Positions 9,784 through 19,049 of a stretch of 64,000 bases of DNA are shown in pieces. A program made the position numbers and the translations under genes. Origin of the DNA: Wenyingzhuangia gilva (lineage in GTDB: Bacteria > Bacteroidota > Bacteroidia > Flavobacteriales > Flavobacteriaceae); NCBI RefSeq assembly GCF_030519655.1, contig NZ_JAUMIT010000001.1:62001-126000 (forward strand), written 5' to 3'. A model generated the notes under the pieces. It was given only the letters and a program-made list of their open reading frames with translations, was not told the DNA's origin and searched no databases. Numbering within the stretch: the stretch's first letter is position 1; every line of letters starts with the position of its first letter.

Positions 9784-11502
9784 TTACTTCTTAGTTCTTA
9801 CATCTTTCAACATCAACTGTAAAGAAGTATAGCCATTCCAATTATTTTCTTCTAAAGTAAAAGCAGCTTCAAAAGTTTCAGCATTTTTAATTTCATCTAA
9901 CTTTTCTCCCATACCAAATCCAATAGCATTATAAGTTTTATCATCTGCACCATAAATAATGTTTAATCTCAAATGTTCTGGTAAATCACCTTCATTTTCT
10001 ACTTTACCAATTCTTTTACCGTAACCATTATCTCTTAAGCCTGTGGCTTTAAAAACAGGTTTCATATTGGCTGGCCCAAAAGGAGCAAATTGTGATAAAA
10101 TTCTATAGAATTTCGGATTTAAATCTACCAAATCAACCTCAGCATCAATGGTAATTTCTGGTGTTTTTTGTTCTTCTGCCAATGTTTGTTTTACCACTAA
10201 TTCAAAAGCATTTTTAAAAGCAGTATAATTTTCTGGTAACAAAGTCAACCCCGCTGCGTATTTGTGTCCACCAAATTGTTCTATATGCTCTGAACAAGCT
10301 TCTAATGCATCATATACATCAAATCCTTTTACAGAACGTGCCGAAGCGGCTAACTTTTCTCCACTCTTGGTAAATACCAAAGTTGGTTTGTAATAATTTT
10401 CTATGAGCCTTGAAGCCACAATACCAATAACACCTTTATGCCAAGTTTCGCAAAAAACAACACTCGTGCTGTTTTGCTCTTCATTATTTTCTCTAATTTG
10501 TTGGATAGCTTCATCGGTTATTTTTTTATCTAATTCTTTTCTATCTGCATTGTATTGATCTATTTCTCTAGCAAACTTTTTTGCCAAAAACATATCATGC
10601 TCCGTTAGTAATTCTACCGCATGAATTCCTTGTTTCATTCTACCCGCTGCATTAATTCTTGGAGCAATAATAAAAACAACATCTGTAATCGTTAATTCTG
10701 TTTTCTGAATTTGTTCTAAAATAGCTTTAATTCCCGGTCTTGGATTTGTATTAATGACTTTTAAACCATGATAGGCTAAAATTCTATTTTCCCCATCCAT
10801 AGGAACAATATCTGCCGCAATACTCACGGCCAACAAATCTAAATAAGGGATCAACTCCTCAAAAGGCTGTTCTTGAATTTGAGCAATGGCTTGAATGACT
10901 TTAAAACCTACGCCACAACCAGACAATTCATCATAAGGATAATTACAATCTGTTTGTTTTGGATCTAACACCGCAACAGCATCTGGCACAGTTTCCCCTG
11001 GTCTATGATGATCGCAAATAATAAAATCTATATTTTTTTCTTTGGCATAAGCCACTTTGTCAATGGCTTTTATTCCACAGTCTAGAGCAATAATTAAAGT
11101 GATGTTATTATCCTCTGCAAAATCAATTCCTTGAGTAGAAATTCCATACCCTTCTGTATATCTATCAGGAATATAAGTCACCACATTAGGATGCAAAGTC
11201 AATAAGTAAGAAGACATCAAAGCAACAGCCGTAGTTCCATCTACATCATAATCCCCAAAAACCATAATGGTTTCGTTATTTTCAATAGCCTCAAAAATTC
11301 TTTGCACAGCAGCTTCCATTCCTTTCATCAAAAAAGGATTGTGTAAGTGCTCTAAATTGGGTCTAAAAAAATTCTTGGCTTTTTCAAAAGTATCAACGCC
11401 ACGTTGCACCAATAAGGTGGCTAAAACTTTATCAATTCCTAGGGAATTTGACAAATTATGAACAGTTTCTTGATTGGGTTTTGGTTTTGATATCCAACGC
11501 AT
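9784..11502 (-). CDS. recJ: Single-stranded-DNA-specific exonuclease RecJ
   Basis: RecJ degrades single-stranded DNA 5' to 3' in recombinational repair, mismatch repair and fork processing. The 572-residue product has the DHH-superfamily motifs: DYDVDGT at 84-90, the aspartate of ALDCG near 141 and CDHH at 163-166. A DHHA1 domain follows (SGEKLAASARSV and EQFGGHKYAAG around 385-425), then a C-terminal OB-fold. Length is normal for the family. It lies 71 bases downstream of the O-methyltransferase gene on the same strand and may share its transcript. Confidence 0.95.
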   Translation of the reverse strand: MRWISKPKPNQETVHNLSNSLGIDKVLATLLVQRGVDTFEKAKNFFRPNLEHLHNPFLMKGMEAAVQRIFEAIENNETIMVFGDYDVDGTTAVALMSSYLLTLHPNVVTYIPDRYTEGYGISTQGIDFAEDNNITLIIALDCGIKAIDKVAYAKEKNIDFIICDHHRPGETVPDAVAVLDPKQTDCNYPYDELSGCGVGFKVIQAIAQIQEQPFEELIPYLDLLAVSIAADIVPMDGENRILAYHGLKVINTNPRPGIKAILEQIQKTELTITDVVFIIAPRINAAGRMKQGIHAVELLTEHDMFLAKKFAREIDQYNADRKELDKKITDEAIQQIRENNEEQNSTSVVFCETWHKGVIGIVASRLIENYYKPTLVFTKSGEKLAASARSVKGFDVYDALEACSEHIEQFGGHKYAAGLTLLPENYTAFKNAFELVVKQTLAEEQKTPEITIDAEVDLVDLNPKFYRILSQFAPFGPANMKPVFKATGLRDNGYGKRIGKVENEGDLPEHLRLNIIYGADDKTYNAIGFGMGEKLDEIKNAETFEAAFTLEENNWNGYTSLQLMLKDVRTKK

Positions 11503-11573
11503 GAAGATTTAAAGTTTAGGGTTTTAAGTTCAAAGTTTGTTGATAAAAATAAATCAACAAAAAACGATATCAA

Positions 11574-12215
11574 TTATTTAACTCTTGTAATAGTTAGTCC
11601 ATCTCTAATAGGTAACAAAACAGTTTCTACTCTAGGATCTTCATTTACTTTTTTATTATAGATTACCAAAGCATTGGTATCAATATCTTTAGGGTCTATT
11701 TCTTGTACCACTTTTCCACTCCACAATACATTGTCTGATAAAATTACGCCTCCTGGATTCATCTTCTCAATAATCAAATCAAAGTAATTTGAATAGTTGG
11801 CTTTGTCTGCATCAATAAAAACCAAATCGAATTTTTCATCGATGGTTGGAATAATATCCATCGCATTTCCAACATGTTGTTGAATTTGTGTTCCGTAGTT
11901 AGACAAATCAAAATATTTGCGTTGTAAATCATACAACTCTTCGTTTCTATCTATGGTATGTAAACGTCCATCAGTTTGCATTCCTTCGCACATACAAAGG
12001 GCAGAATATCCGGTATAAGTACCTATTTCTAAAATATTTTTAGGATTAATGAGTTTAGAAATCATGGCTAAAAGTCTGCCTTGAAAATTCCCGCTTAGCA
12101 TACGAGGATTTAAAACTGTTTGCCAAGTTTCGGTATTTAAAGCTTCTAAAAGTTCTGGTTCTGGTTGAGAATGATTTACGGCGTATTCATCAATCTCATC
12201 TGGTAAAAAATGCAT
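11574..12215 (-). CDS. SAM-dependent O-methyltransferase (caffeoyl-CoA/catechol type)
   Basis: This 213-residue enzyme belongs to O-methyltransferase family 3. It has the SAM-binding motif LEIGTYTGYSALCM near residues 70-83. An acidic DLVFIDADKANYSNYFD stretch near 130-146 carries the metal- and substrate-positioning aspartates, and a SDNVLWSGKV motif follows. Family enzymes methylate catechol-like hydroxyls using a divalent metal, but the bacterial substrate is not known. It starts 3 bases after the stop of the small zinc-binding protein, so it is very likely the third gene of the sigma-factor operon. Confidence 0.9.
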   Translation of the reverse strand: MHFLPDEIDEYAVNHSQPEPELLEALNTETWQTVLNPRMLSGNFQGRLLAMISKLINPKNILEIGTYTGYSALCMCEGMQTDGRLHTIDRNEELYDLQRKYFDLSNYGTQIQQHVGNAMDIIPTIDEKFDLVFIDADKANYSNYFDLIIEKMNPGGVILSDNVLWSGKVVQEIDPKDIDTNALVIYNKKVNEDPRVETVLLPIRDGLTITRVK

Positions 12216-12218
12216 TCT

Positions 12219-12485
12219 CTATAGTTTGTTTTCTAATTCTTTTATTTGTTGTTTCAACTTTGCTTTGTCTTTTTCAGACAAACAACATTTAGACAATTCT
12301 CTTTGTTTTTTTACCATGCAACACATGGTTGATAGTTTAGAATTTTGTTTGCTAAATACTTTACATACTTTACAGTACGTAAAATGAAAATTTAACTTTA
12401 TTTTTTCCAACAAAGTAGCTTCCCCGTACTGCGCTTTTGAACAGATGGTAGTAGCTTCTTCACATGTAATTTTTATTTTTCCCAT
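12219..12485 (-). CDS. Small cysteine-rich putative anti-sigma factor (ZAS-like)
   Basis: The product has 88 residues if started at the ATG (12485); a GTG lies one codon upstream. It has no membrane segment. The pattern CEEATTIC, then HFTYCKVC (His-X3-Cys-X2-Cys), matches the zinc-binding anti-sigma (ZAS) signature. Further cysteine pairs occur near residues 56 and 68. In ZAS proteins these residues hold zinc and can sense redox change. It sits 8 bases after an ECF sigma gene and just before a methyltransferase gene. The anti-sigma role is inferred from motif and position. Confidence 0.75.
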   Translation of the reverse strand: MGKIKITCEEATTICSKAQYGEATLLEKIKLNFHFTYCKVCKVFSKQNSKLSTMCCMVKKQRELSKCCLSEKDKAKLKQQIKELENKL

Positions 12486-12493
12486 CACCTTAA

Positions 12494-13063
12494 TTACTTT
12501 TTAAACCAATTTTCTTCCATACATTCTCTCAGTTGAGTTCTAGCCCTATGGATGATTACCCAAAGATTAGACGGAGTGATATCCAGCTCATTACAAATAT
12601 CCTCTGTATCAAAACCTTGAATGGTTTTCATTTCAAATACGATTCTATACTTTTCTGGTAATTTAGCAATACAAGACTGTAAAGCTTCTCCTAACTCTTC
12701 GGTTTCTATTTCAGCATCTGCATCTCCAGACCAATCTTGTGGCACTCTTTCTTCTATCCAATCTCCTTCTCTTTCTCCATCACTATAAAAGTTCATACGA
12801 ACCTCAGCCTTCCCTTTATTAGAATTTATTTTTCTATAATGGTCTATAATCTTTCTTTTTAAAATTGAAATCAACCAAGTTCTTTCACTTGCTTTTCCTT
12901 CAAAATTTTTCATCGACTTTAAACCCGCAAAAAAAGTTTCTTGCACTAAATCTTTCGCTTTGTCCGCATCATTCACCCTAGCAATTGTGTAATTAAAGAG
13001 GTAATCTGCATAAGCATCAATCCAATTGTCTGGATTTAAAGTATGTATATTGGTTTCTGACAT
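12494..13063 (-). CDS. ECF-type RNA polymerase sigma factor
   Basis: This 189-residue sigma-70 family protein has region 2 at about residues 20-90 (KDLVQETFFAGLKS, then ASERTWLISILKRKIIDHYRK, the -10 recognition helix). Region 4 follows at about 125-180 (LPEKYRIVFEMKTIQGFDTEDICNELDI with a helix-turn-helix). An acidic insert links them. It heads a compact operon with the ZAS-like protein and an O-methyltransferase. It is divergent from panB across a 159-base gap, so its own promoter lies there. Its target genes cannot be seen from sequence alone. Confidence 0.93.
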   Translation of the reverse strand: MSETNIHTLNPDNWIDAYADYLFNYTIARVNDADKAKDLVQETFFAGLKSMKNFEGKASERTWLISILKRKIIDHYRKINSNKGKAEVRMNFYSDGEREGDWIEERVPQDWSGDADAEIETEELGEALQSCIAKLPEKYRIVFEMKTIQGFDTEDICNELDITPSNLWVIIHRARTQLRECMEENWFKK

Positions 13064-13165
13064 AATCCTTAAAAGGTTTTCTCTAGGATAAAGATATAAA
13101 TATTTAAATGTAAAACTCCATATCTTTTTATGACCAACTTACTTGTTTTACTTCTTCTTAATTAA

Positions 13166-13197
13166 TTGCCCGAATTCCTTAAAAAAGAGTAATTTTA
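13166..13197 (+). promoter_or_regulatory. Candidate panB promoter
   Basis: TTG at 13166-13168 and TAATTTTA at 13190-13197 approximate the Bacteroidota -33/-7 elements at a 24-base offset. They lie 25 bases before the panB ATG. The -7 box deviates at its last base. Confidence 0.35.
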
Positions 13198-13222
13198 CAA
13201 TCCGTTTTTATTTTAAAAAGAT

Positions 13223-14041
13223 ATGTCTGCTATTAAAAAACAATACAAAAGAATTACAACAAATTCCTTAATTGAAATGAAAAGTAATGGAGAAAAAATC
13301 TCTATGCTTACGGCTTATGATTATACCATGGCTAAAATTATTGACAATGCAGGAGTGGATGTTTTATTGGTGGGAGATTCTGCCTCTAATGTAATGGCTG
13401 GTCATGAAACGACCTTACCTATTACTTTAGATCAAATGATTTACCATGCAAGTTCTGTTGTAAGAGCTTCTAACAGAAGTTTGGTTGTAGTAGATATTCC
13501 TTTTGGTAGTTACCAATCTGACTCTAAAGAAGCTTTGCGTTCTGCCATCAGAATTATGAAAGAATCTGGGGCACATGCAGTAAAAGTTGAAGGAGGAATT
13601 GAAATTGAAAACGCCTTGTCTAGAATTATACAAGCAGGAATTCCTGTGATGGGACACTTAGGATTGACACCACAATCTATTTATCAATTTGGAACCTATA
13701 CCGTTCGTGCCAAAGAAGAAGCAGAAGCTGAAAAGTTATTAGCCGATGCAAAGTTGTTAGAAGCCAAAGGATGTTTTGCTTTGGTGCTAGAAAAAATACC
13801 TGCAAAATTGGCTAAAAAAGTAGCCGAAAGTTTAACCATTCCTGTGATTGGAATTGGTGCAGGACCTGATGTTGATGGACAAGTTTTAGTGGTACACGAT
13901 ATGTTAGGAATGACACACGAATTCCACCCTCGTTTTTTACGTAGATATGCAAATTTATACGATGAAATGAGTAATGCTTTTACACAATACAATGCCGATG
14001 TAAAAGCCAAAGATTTTCCAAACGAAAAAGAACAATATTAA
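13223..14041 (+). CDS. panB: 3-methyl-2-oxobutanoate hydroxymethyltransferase
   Basis: PanB transfers a hydroxymethyl group from 5,10-methylenetetrahydrofolate to alpha-ketoisovalerate, the first committed step to pantothenate and coenzyme A. The 272-residue product shows the family's [19 protein letters not shown] opening and [19 protein letters not shown] with the metal-binding Asp. VKVEGG and [10 protein letters not shown] follow, then the [22 protein letters not shown] motif. Length is normal. It begins a seven-gene plus-strand run, although a 69-base repeat separates it from the next gene. Confidence 0.97.
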   Translation: MSAIKKQYKRITTNSLIEMKSNGEKISMLTAYDYTMAKIIDNAGVDVLLVGDSASNVMAGHETTLPITLDQMIYHASSVVRASNRSLVVVDIPFGSYQSDSKEALRSAIRIMKESGAHAVKVEGGIEIENALSRIIQAGIPVMGHLGLTPQSIYQFGTYTVRAKEEAEAEKLLADAKLLEAKGCFALVLEKIPAKLAKKVAESLTIPVIGIGAGPDVDGQVLVVHDMLGMTHEFHPRFLRRYANLYDEMSNAFTQYNADVKAKDFPNEKEQY

Positions 14042-14110
14042 TTAGCTATTAGACTTTAGCTGTTAGCTGTTAGCTAATGGCCAAAAGCTAAAAGCCCATG
14101 GCTAAAAATC
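14042..14110. repeat. TTAGCTGTTAGCT-type spacer repeat
   Basis: The gap after panB consists largely of TAGCTGT-like 7-base words in tandem (TTAGCTGTTAGCTGTTAGCT is visible), followed by partly inverted words (AAAGCTAAAAGC, CATGGCTAAA). Such word repeats are common spacers in Flavobacteriaceae. No gene is encoded. Confidence 0.5.
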
Positions 14111-15052
14111 ATGAAAATACTTCACATAGATTCAAATCATCCTGTGTTAATGGAAGATTTAGCTTTGTTAGGATGTGAAAATCACGAAGATTATACCTCA
14201 TCAAAAACTGAAATAGAAGCTAAAATTGCCAACTATGATGGGATTGTGATTCGCAGTCGTTTTAAAATAGATAAAACTTTTATTGATGCTGCTACCCGTT
14301 TAAAATTCATTGCTCGTGTGGGTGCGGGTTTAGAAAGTATTGATTGTAATTATGCCGAAAGCAAAGGCATTGTATTAATTGCTGCTCCAGAAGGAAATAT
14401 GAATGCTGTTGGAGAACATGCTTTGGGAATGATTTTAAGCTTATTCAACAACTTAAAAAGAGCTGATTCACAAATTAGACAAGGACAATGGTTGCGTGAA
14501 GCCAACAGAGGTTTGGAACTAGAAGGAAAAACCGTTGGATTGATTGGTTACGGAAACATGGGAAAAGCTTTTGCTAAAAAACTAAAAGGTTTTGATTGTG
14601 AAGTCATTTGTTATGATATTAAAGAAAATGTAGGGGATGAAAATTGCCAACAAGTTTCCTTAAAAGAGTTACAAGAAAAAACGGATGTATTAAGTATTCA
14701 TACCCCTCACAACGAACAATCCTTTAAAATGATTGATGCTAATTTCATCAACAATTTTAAGAAACCTTTTTACATTATTAACACAGCAAGAGGAACTGCT
14801 ATTGTGACCAATGATTTGGTTGATGCATTAAAATCTGGTAAAATACTGGGAGCTTGTTTAGATGTTTTAGAGTATGAAAAATTATCATTTGAGAATCTTT
14901 TTGAAAACAATAAGCTTCCAAAAGCTTTTGAATATTTAATCAATGCTGAAAATGTTTTACTCTCTCCACATATTGCTGGTTGGACTGTTGAGTCAAAAAT
15001 TAAGTTAGCAAAAACAATTACGAAAAAGATAGCTCAACATTTTTTTAATTAA
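14111..15052 (+). CDS. D-2-hydroxyacid dehydrogenase (phosphoglycerate dehydrogenase-like)
   Basis: The 313-residue protein has the D-isomer 2-hydroxyacid dehydrogenase fold. The substrate loop is ARVGAGLESID and NAVGEHALGMIL carries the domain hinge. The NAD-binding motif GLIGYGNMGKAF lies near residues 142-153. The catalytic Arg is in INTARGTAIV, the Glu in LDVLEYE and the His in SPHIAGWT. The closest functional match by motif is SerA, which makes 3-phosphohydroxypyruvate for serine. It has no regulatory ACT domain. Its position just before serine acetyltransferase and cysteine synthase genes supports a serine-to-cysteine pathway, but another 2-hydroxyacid is possible. Confidence 0.85.
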   Translation: MKILHIDSNHPVLMEDLALLGCENHEDYTSSKTEIEAKIANYDGIVIRSRFKIDKTFIDAATRLKFIARVGAGLESIDCNYAESKGIVLIAAPEGNMNAVGEHALGMILSLFNNLKRADSQIRQGQWLREANRGLELEGKTVGLIGYGNMGKAFAKKLKGFDCEVICYDIKENVGDENCQQVSLKELQEKTDVLSIHTPHNEQSFKMIDANFINNFKKPFYIINTARGTAIVTNDLVDALKSGKILGACLDVLEYEKLSFENLFENNKLPKAFEYLINAENVLLSPHIAGWTVESKIKLAKTITKKIAQHFFN

Positions 15053-15092
15053 AGATTTGTAATGTTTACTTTTATGCTTAGACAAGTAAAAC

Positions 15093-15869
15093 ATGAAAGA
15101 AATAATTAAAGAATTACAAAACATTAAACAAAACACTGATTTAAACTACAGTGTTAAAACTAGTGTTGAAGATTTTACTCAAAAAATATTTAGTGTATTA
15201 TTTGATGACAGTATTGATTTGGCTCATAGTTTTGAAGAATTAGAGAATTTATTTAAAGCAGCCGCTAAAATATCATGCATGTGTCCTCAAGAGGTTTGCG
15301 ATAAAACTTGGAATACTTTTGCTCAAAAACTACCGACAATCTTAAAAGATTTAAATAAAGATGCGATGTACTTTATGGAGTCTGATCCGGCTGCCAGAAG
15401 AATTGAGGAAATTTATTTTGCTTATCCTGGGTTTTATGCATTGGCGATCCACAGATTAAGTCACGAAATATACAATCAAAACTTATACTTATTTGCTCGT
15501 TTGATGAGTGAATTTGCTCATAGACAAACCGGAACTGATATTCATCCGGGAGCCACTATTCACGCTCCCGTATTCATAGATCACGCAACCGGAATTGTGA
15601 TTGGGGAAACTTGTATTATTGAACCTCATGTAAAAATTTATCAAGGGGTTACTTTAGGAGCCTTAAGTGTAAGCAAAGACAAACAAGACAAAAAAAGACA
15701 TCCTACCGTAAAATCTAATGTATGCATTTACGCAAATGCAACCATATTAGGAGGGGAAACCGTGGTAGGAGAAAATTCTATTATTGGTGGAAACGTTTGG
15801 GTAACCAAATCTGTTCCTGATAATTCAGTCGTGTACAATACCATTGAAGCCAATATCAAAACAAGATAA
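15093..15869 (+). CDS. cysE: Serine O-acetyltransferase
   Basis: The enzyme makes O-acetylserine from serine and acetyl-CoA for cysteine synthesis. The 258-residue protein has an alpha-helical N-terminal domain and a C-terminal left-handed beta helix of hexapeptide repeats from about residue 145. The core motif TGTDIHPGATIHAPVFIDHATGIVIGET includes the catalytic Asp and His. VTLGALS and RHPTVKSNVCIYANATILGG follow. It lies 5 bases upstream of cysM, so the pair is almost certainly one transcript and supplies substrate to the next enzyme. It resembles the EpsC/SATase subgroup. Confidence 0.93.
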   Translation: MKEIIKELQNIKQNTDLNYSVKTSVEDFTQKIFSVLFDDSIDLAHSFEELENLFKAAAKISCMCPQEVCDKTWNTFAQKLPTILKDLNKDAMYFMESDPAARRIEEIYFAYPGFYALAIHRLSHEIYNQNLYLFARLMSEFAHRQTGTDIHPGATIHAPVFIDHATGIVIGETCIIEPHVKIYQGVTLGALSVSKDKQDKKRHPTVKSNVCIYANATILGGETVVGENSIIGGNVWVTKSVPDNSVVYNTIEANIKTR

Positions 15870-15874
15870 ATACT

Positions 15875-16759
15875 ATGTATCGTAAATTATTAGACTGCAT
15901 TGGTAATACACCATTGGTAGAAACTACTCGTTTGGTAAAAAATCCAAATGTAAAATTGCTTTTGAAATTAGAAGGAGACAATCCAGGAGGAAGTGTTAAA
16001 GATCGTGCTGCTTATAGTATGATTAAAGGAGCTTTAGACAGAGGAGAAATAAAAGATGGTGACAAACTAATTGAAGCAACTAGTGGAAATACTGGAATTG
16101 CTTTGGCCATGATTGCTCAATTATTAAATATCGATATTGAATTGGTGTTACCCGAGAATTCTACTGCTGAGCGTGTACAAACCATGCGTGCCTATGGAGC
16201 TAAAGTTACTTTGACTCCTGCGAGTACAGGAATTATTGGCTCTAGAGATTATGCCGATGAAAAAGTAGCTCAAGGAGGTTATATCATGCTAAATCAGTTT
16301 GCCAATGATGACAACTGGAAAGCACACTATCGTACTACCGGACCTGAAATTTGGAGAGATACTAATGGGGAAGTTACCCATTTTGTATCTGCCATGGGAA
16401 CTACAGGAACCATTATGGGTACTTCTACTTATTTAAAGGAACAGAACCCAAACGTCCAAATTGTAGGAGCACATCCAAGTGATGGTTCTCAAATCCCAGG
16501 AATTAGAAAGTGGCCAGAAGAATATCTACCTAAAATTTTTGATAAATCTAAAGTAGATCTTGTTATGGAAGTGTCAGAAGCAGATGCTAGAACCATGACC
16601 AAACGTTTGGCTAAAGAAGAAGGTGTTTTTGCCGGAATGAGTTCTGGTGGTTCCGTAGCAACGGCTGTTAAACTTGCCGAAGAATTAGAAAGCGGTGTAA
16701 TTGTTGCTATCATATGTGACAGAGGTGATAGATATTTATCATCTGACTTATTTGATTAA
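15875..16759 (+). CDS. cysM: Cysteine synthase B (O-acetylserine sulfhydrylase)
   Basis: This PLP enzyme of fold type II combines O-acetylserine with sulfide or thiosulfate to give cysteine. The 294-residue product shows IGNTPLVE at residues 9-16 and the PLP lysine motif PGGSVKDRAA near 36-45. The substrate loop is EATSGNTGIALA, followed by the phosphate-binding SAMGTTGTIMG loop and GMSSGGSVATA. The short length and the RKWPEEYLP region fit CysM rather than the longer CysK. It follows serine acetyltransferase directly. Confidence 0.93.
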   Translation: MYRKLLDCIGNTPLVETTRLVKNPNVKLLLKLEGDNPGGSVKDRAAYSMIKGALDRGEIKDGDKLIEATSGNTGIALAMIAQLLNIDIELVLPENSTAERVQTMRAYGAKVTLTPASTGIIGSRDYADEKVAQGGYIMLNQFANDDNWKAHYRTTGPEIWRDTNGEVTHFVSAMGTTGTIMGTSTYLKEQNPNVQIVGAHPSDGSQIPGIRKWPEEYLPKIFDKSKVDLVMEVSEADARTMTKRLAKEEGVFAGMSSGGSVATAVKLAEELESGVIVAIICDRGDRYLSSDLFD

Positions 16760-16772
16760 TTAAAGTATCAAT

Positions 16773-17531
16773 ATGAAATTTATACAATCATTTATCATTC
16801 TTATTAGTGCTTTTACTTTTATAGGTTGTAAATCAAAACCAAAAAAAGATCCTATCAAAGCTATAGAAGAAGCACATCATAAAACAGCCTTTTTATCTAA
16901 CGAAGCTGTTCAATTTGATATATTATTAACCTTTAGAGGAAAAGAAAGATTAAATGCAACCATCACTTTATTAACCAATTCCACAAAAGGATTGATAGAA
17001 AACAAAGATGGAAGTAAAATATACACTCATAACGAATGTGTCTATTATTCGCCAAACTTTAAAAGAGTAAGAGCTGTAAGGTTTGATGCTTACACTTGGG
17101 CTTATTTCTTTTTGTTTCCTTATAAATTATCAGATCCTGGAACCCAATGGTCAGAATTTGGAGAAAGTGAATTGAATGGAGACTTATTTAATACTCAAAA
17201 ACTAACTTTTAAAGCAGGAACAGGTGATGCTCCAGATGATTGGTATTTTGTATACACTGATCAAGATGATCATTTAATTAATACTGCGGCATATATTGTA
17301 ACTTTTGGAAAAAATGTAAAGACAGCAGAAAGTGATCCTCATGCCATTAAATATGATGAATATGAAGAAATTAACGATATTCCAATTGCCACACATTGGA
17401 CTTATTGGGAATGGAATAAAATAACGGGGATTTCTAATCAATTAGGAGAAGCAACCATTAGTAACATTAAATTCATGAAAAGTAAAGACGTTTCTTTTGA
17501 TATTCCAGACAACTACATTGAAAAGAAATGA
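16773..17531 (+). CDS. DUF6503-like lipoprotein
   Basis: The 252-residue protein begins with an SPII signal peptide (SAFTFIGCKS lipobox near residue 19). The mature part is beta-rich. Features such as KAIEEAHH near the start, YYSPNF, RFDAYTWAYFFLFPYKLSDPGTQW and PIATHWTYWEW resemble the Bacteroidota DUF6503 family of exported proteins. Its function is unknown. Its final codons overlap the start of the MarC gene by 4 bases, so the two are translationally coupled. Confidence 0.7.
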   Translation: MKFIQSFIILISAFTFIGCKSKPKKDPIKAIEEAHHKTAFLSNEAVQFDILLTFRGKERLNATITLLTNSTKGLIENKDGSKIYTHNECVYYSPNFKRVRAVRFDAYTWAYFFLFPYKLSDPGTQWSEFGESELNGDLFNTQKLTFKAGTGDAPDDWYFVYTDQDDHLINTAAYIVTFGKNVKTAESDPHAIKYDEYEEINDIPIATHWTYWEWNKITGISNQLGEATISNIKFMKSKDVSFDIPDNYIEKK

Positions 17532-18145
17532 TAGAACTACTTAAATACGCTTTAACTGTTTTTATTGGTTTTTTTGCCATTATGAACCCTTTTGCAAACA
17601 TTCCAATTTTTATATCACTAGTAGGAAATGCAAGTCGAGAAACAAAAAAAAGAATTAATAAAAAGGCCACATTAACAGCTTTTCTGATAGTGCTGGCTTT
17701 TTCACTTTTGGGAAAGTTTATTTTTGAAATGTTTGGAATTACCATTCCTGCTTTTAAAATTACGGGAGGAATATTGGTTTTTCATATTGGATATGAAATG
17801 GTGCAATCTAAAAAACCAAGTGCAAAACATATGAAAGATGTTGATTTGGATGAGAATATTGCCATTTCTCCACTAGCCATTCCTGTATTGGCCGGACCTG
17901 GAACCATTGTAACGGCTATGAATTACGTTTCAAACACAGATTACATACATGTATTTATCGTGATTACTATTTTTGCCTTTATGTGTTACATCACTTATTG
18001 GGGGTTTAAATTAGCAGATTTTATAGTTGAAAAAACAGGAAACAACATCATTACTGTCATTGGTAAAATCATGGGGTTAATTATAGCTATTATTGGAGTT
18101 GGCATGTTTGTTAGCGGAATCAAACTAGCCTTTTCACTAACCTAA
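17528..18145 (+). CDS. MarC family integral membrane protein
   Basis: This 205-residue protein is hydrophobic throughout, with about six membrane helices. It has family motifs FFAIMNPFANIPIFISL near residues 15-31, LGKFIFEMFGITIPAFKITGGILVF, and LAIPVLAGPGTIVTAMN near 117-133. MarC proteins sit in the inner membrane. Their transport activity is not established, and the early link to multiple antibiotic resistance was not upheld. The start overlaps the preceding lipoprotein gene in an ATGA. Confidence 0.92.
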   Translation: MIELLKYALTVFIGFFAIMNPFANIPIFISLVGNASRETKKRINKKATLTAFLIVLAFSLLGKFIFEMFGITIPAFKITGGILVFHIGYEMVQSKKPSAKHMKDVDLDENIAISPLAIPVLAGPGTIVTAMNYVSNTDYIHVFIVITIFAFMCYITYWGFKLADFIVEKTGNNIITVIGKIMGLIIAIIGVGMFVSGIKLAFSLT

Positions 18146-18156
18146 AATATAATTAA

Positions 18157-19032
18157 ATGTCACACAATCACCACCACCATCATGATGCAAGTAAAAACAT
18201 AAGAACGGTTTTCTTTTTAAACCTAAGTTTTACCATTTTAGAAATCATTGGAGGTTTTTATGTAAACAGTGTGGCTATTATTTCTGATGCTGTTCACGAT
18301 TTGGGAGATAGTTTGTCTCTTGGGTTTTCATGGTACATGCAAGAAAAATCTAACAAGAAACCTACCAAGACTTTTACTTTTGGCTACAAACGTTTGTCTT
18401 TACTGGGGGCTTTGGTGAATAGCCTTGTACTACTTACAGGATCTATTTTTGTGATTTATGCTGCTGTTGACAGATTGATTACTCCCCAACATTCTGATGC
18501 GCAAGGAATGTTAATTTTTGCCATTTTTGGCGTGTTAGTAAATGGTTATGCGGCATGGAAAATAAGCAATGGAAAAACACTAAACGAAAGAGTTTTGTCT
18601 TGGCATTTAATGGAAGATGTCTTGGGTTGGCTAGCTGTATTAATTGTAGCCATTGTCTTAAATTTTAAAGGCATTCCTTATTTAGATCCTGCACTTTCTA
18701 TTTTAATTACCATCTATATTCTTTGGAATGTTATCAAACGATTAAAAGAAACTTTGTATCTGTTTTTACAAGCCCAACCTTTTGATGTTGATCTTGATAC
18801 CATTGAAAAAGAAATATTAGGTATTGCTAACATCAACAGTACCCACCACACACATATTTGGTCTTTAGATGGAGAACACCATGTATTTACCACCCATATA
18901 GTTCTAAAAGAAAACACTTCTTTTAATGAAATGTTAAATGTTAAAAAAGAGATAAAAAAAGTACTTCAAAAATATCCATTTGACCATATTACTGTTGAAA
19001 CTGAATTTGCCAATGGTGAATGTTCTATGTAA
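18157..19032 (+). CDS. Cation diffusion facilitator (CzcD-like)
   Basis: CDF proteins export Zn2+, Co2+ or related ions from the cytoplasm in exchange for protons. The 291-residue protein has a histidine-rich N-terminus (SHNHHHHHD). The metal-site motif ISDAVHDLGDSLSLG lies in helix 2 and a second HLMEDVLGW site in helix 5. A cytosolic domain from about residue 205 contains HHTHIWSLDGEHHVFTTHIVL. Length and six-helix layout match the family. It ends the plus-strand run that began at panB. Confidence 0.93.
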   Translation: MSHNHHHHHDASKNIRTVFFLNLSFTILEIIGGFYVNSVAIISDAVHDLGDSLSLGFSWYMQEKSNKKPTKTFTFGYKRLSLLGALVNSLVLLTGSIFVIYAAVDRLITPQHSDAQGMLIFAIFGVLVNGYAAWKISNGKTLNERVLSWHLMEDVLGWLAVLIVAIVLNFKGIPYLDPALSILITIYILWNVIKRLKETLYLFLQAQPFDVDLDTIEKEILGIANINSTHHTHIWSLDGEHHVFTTHIVLKENTSFNEMLNVKKEIKKVLQKYPFDHITVETEFANGECSM

Positions 19033-19049
19033 AATGCACTTAGCTTTTT

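Noticed and set aside
14042-14110. CRISPR-like array
   Set aside because: The repeated units are 7-base words without spacers of constant length, and no cas genes are present.
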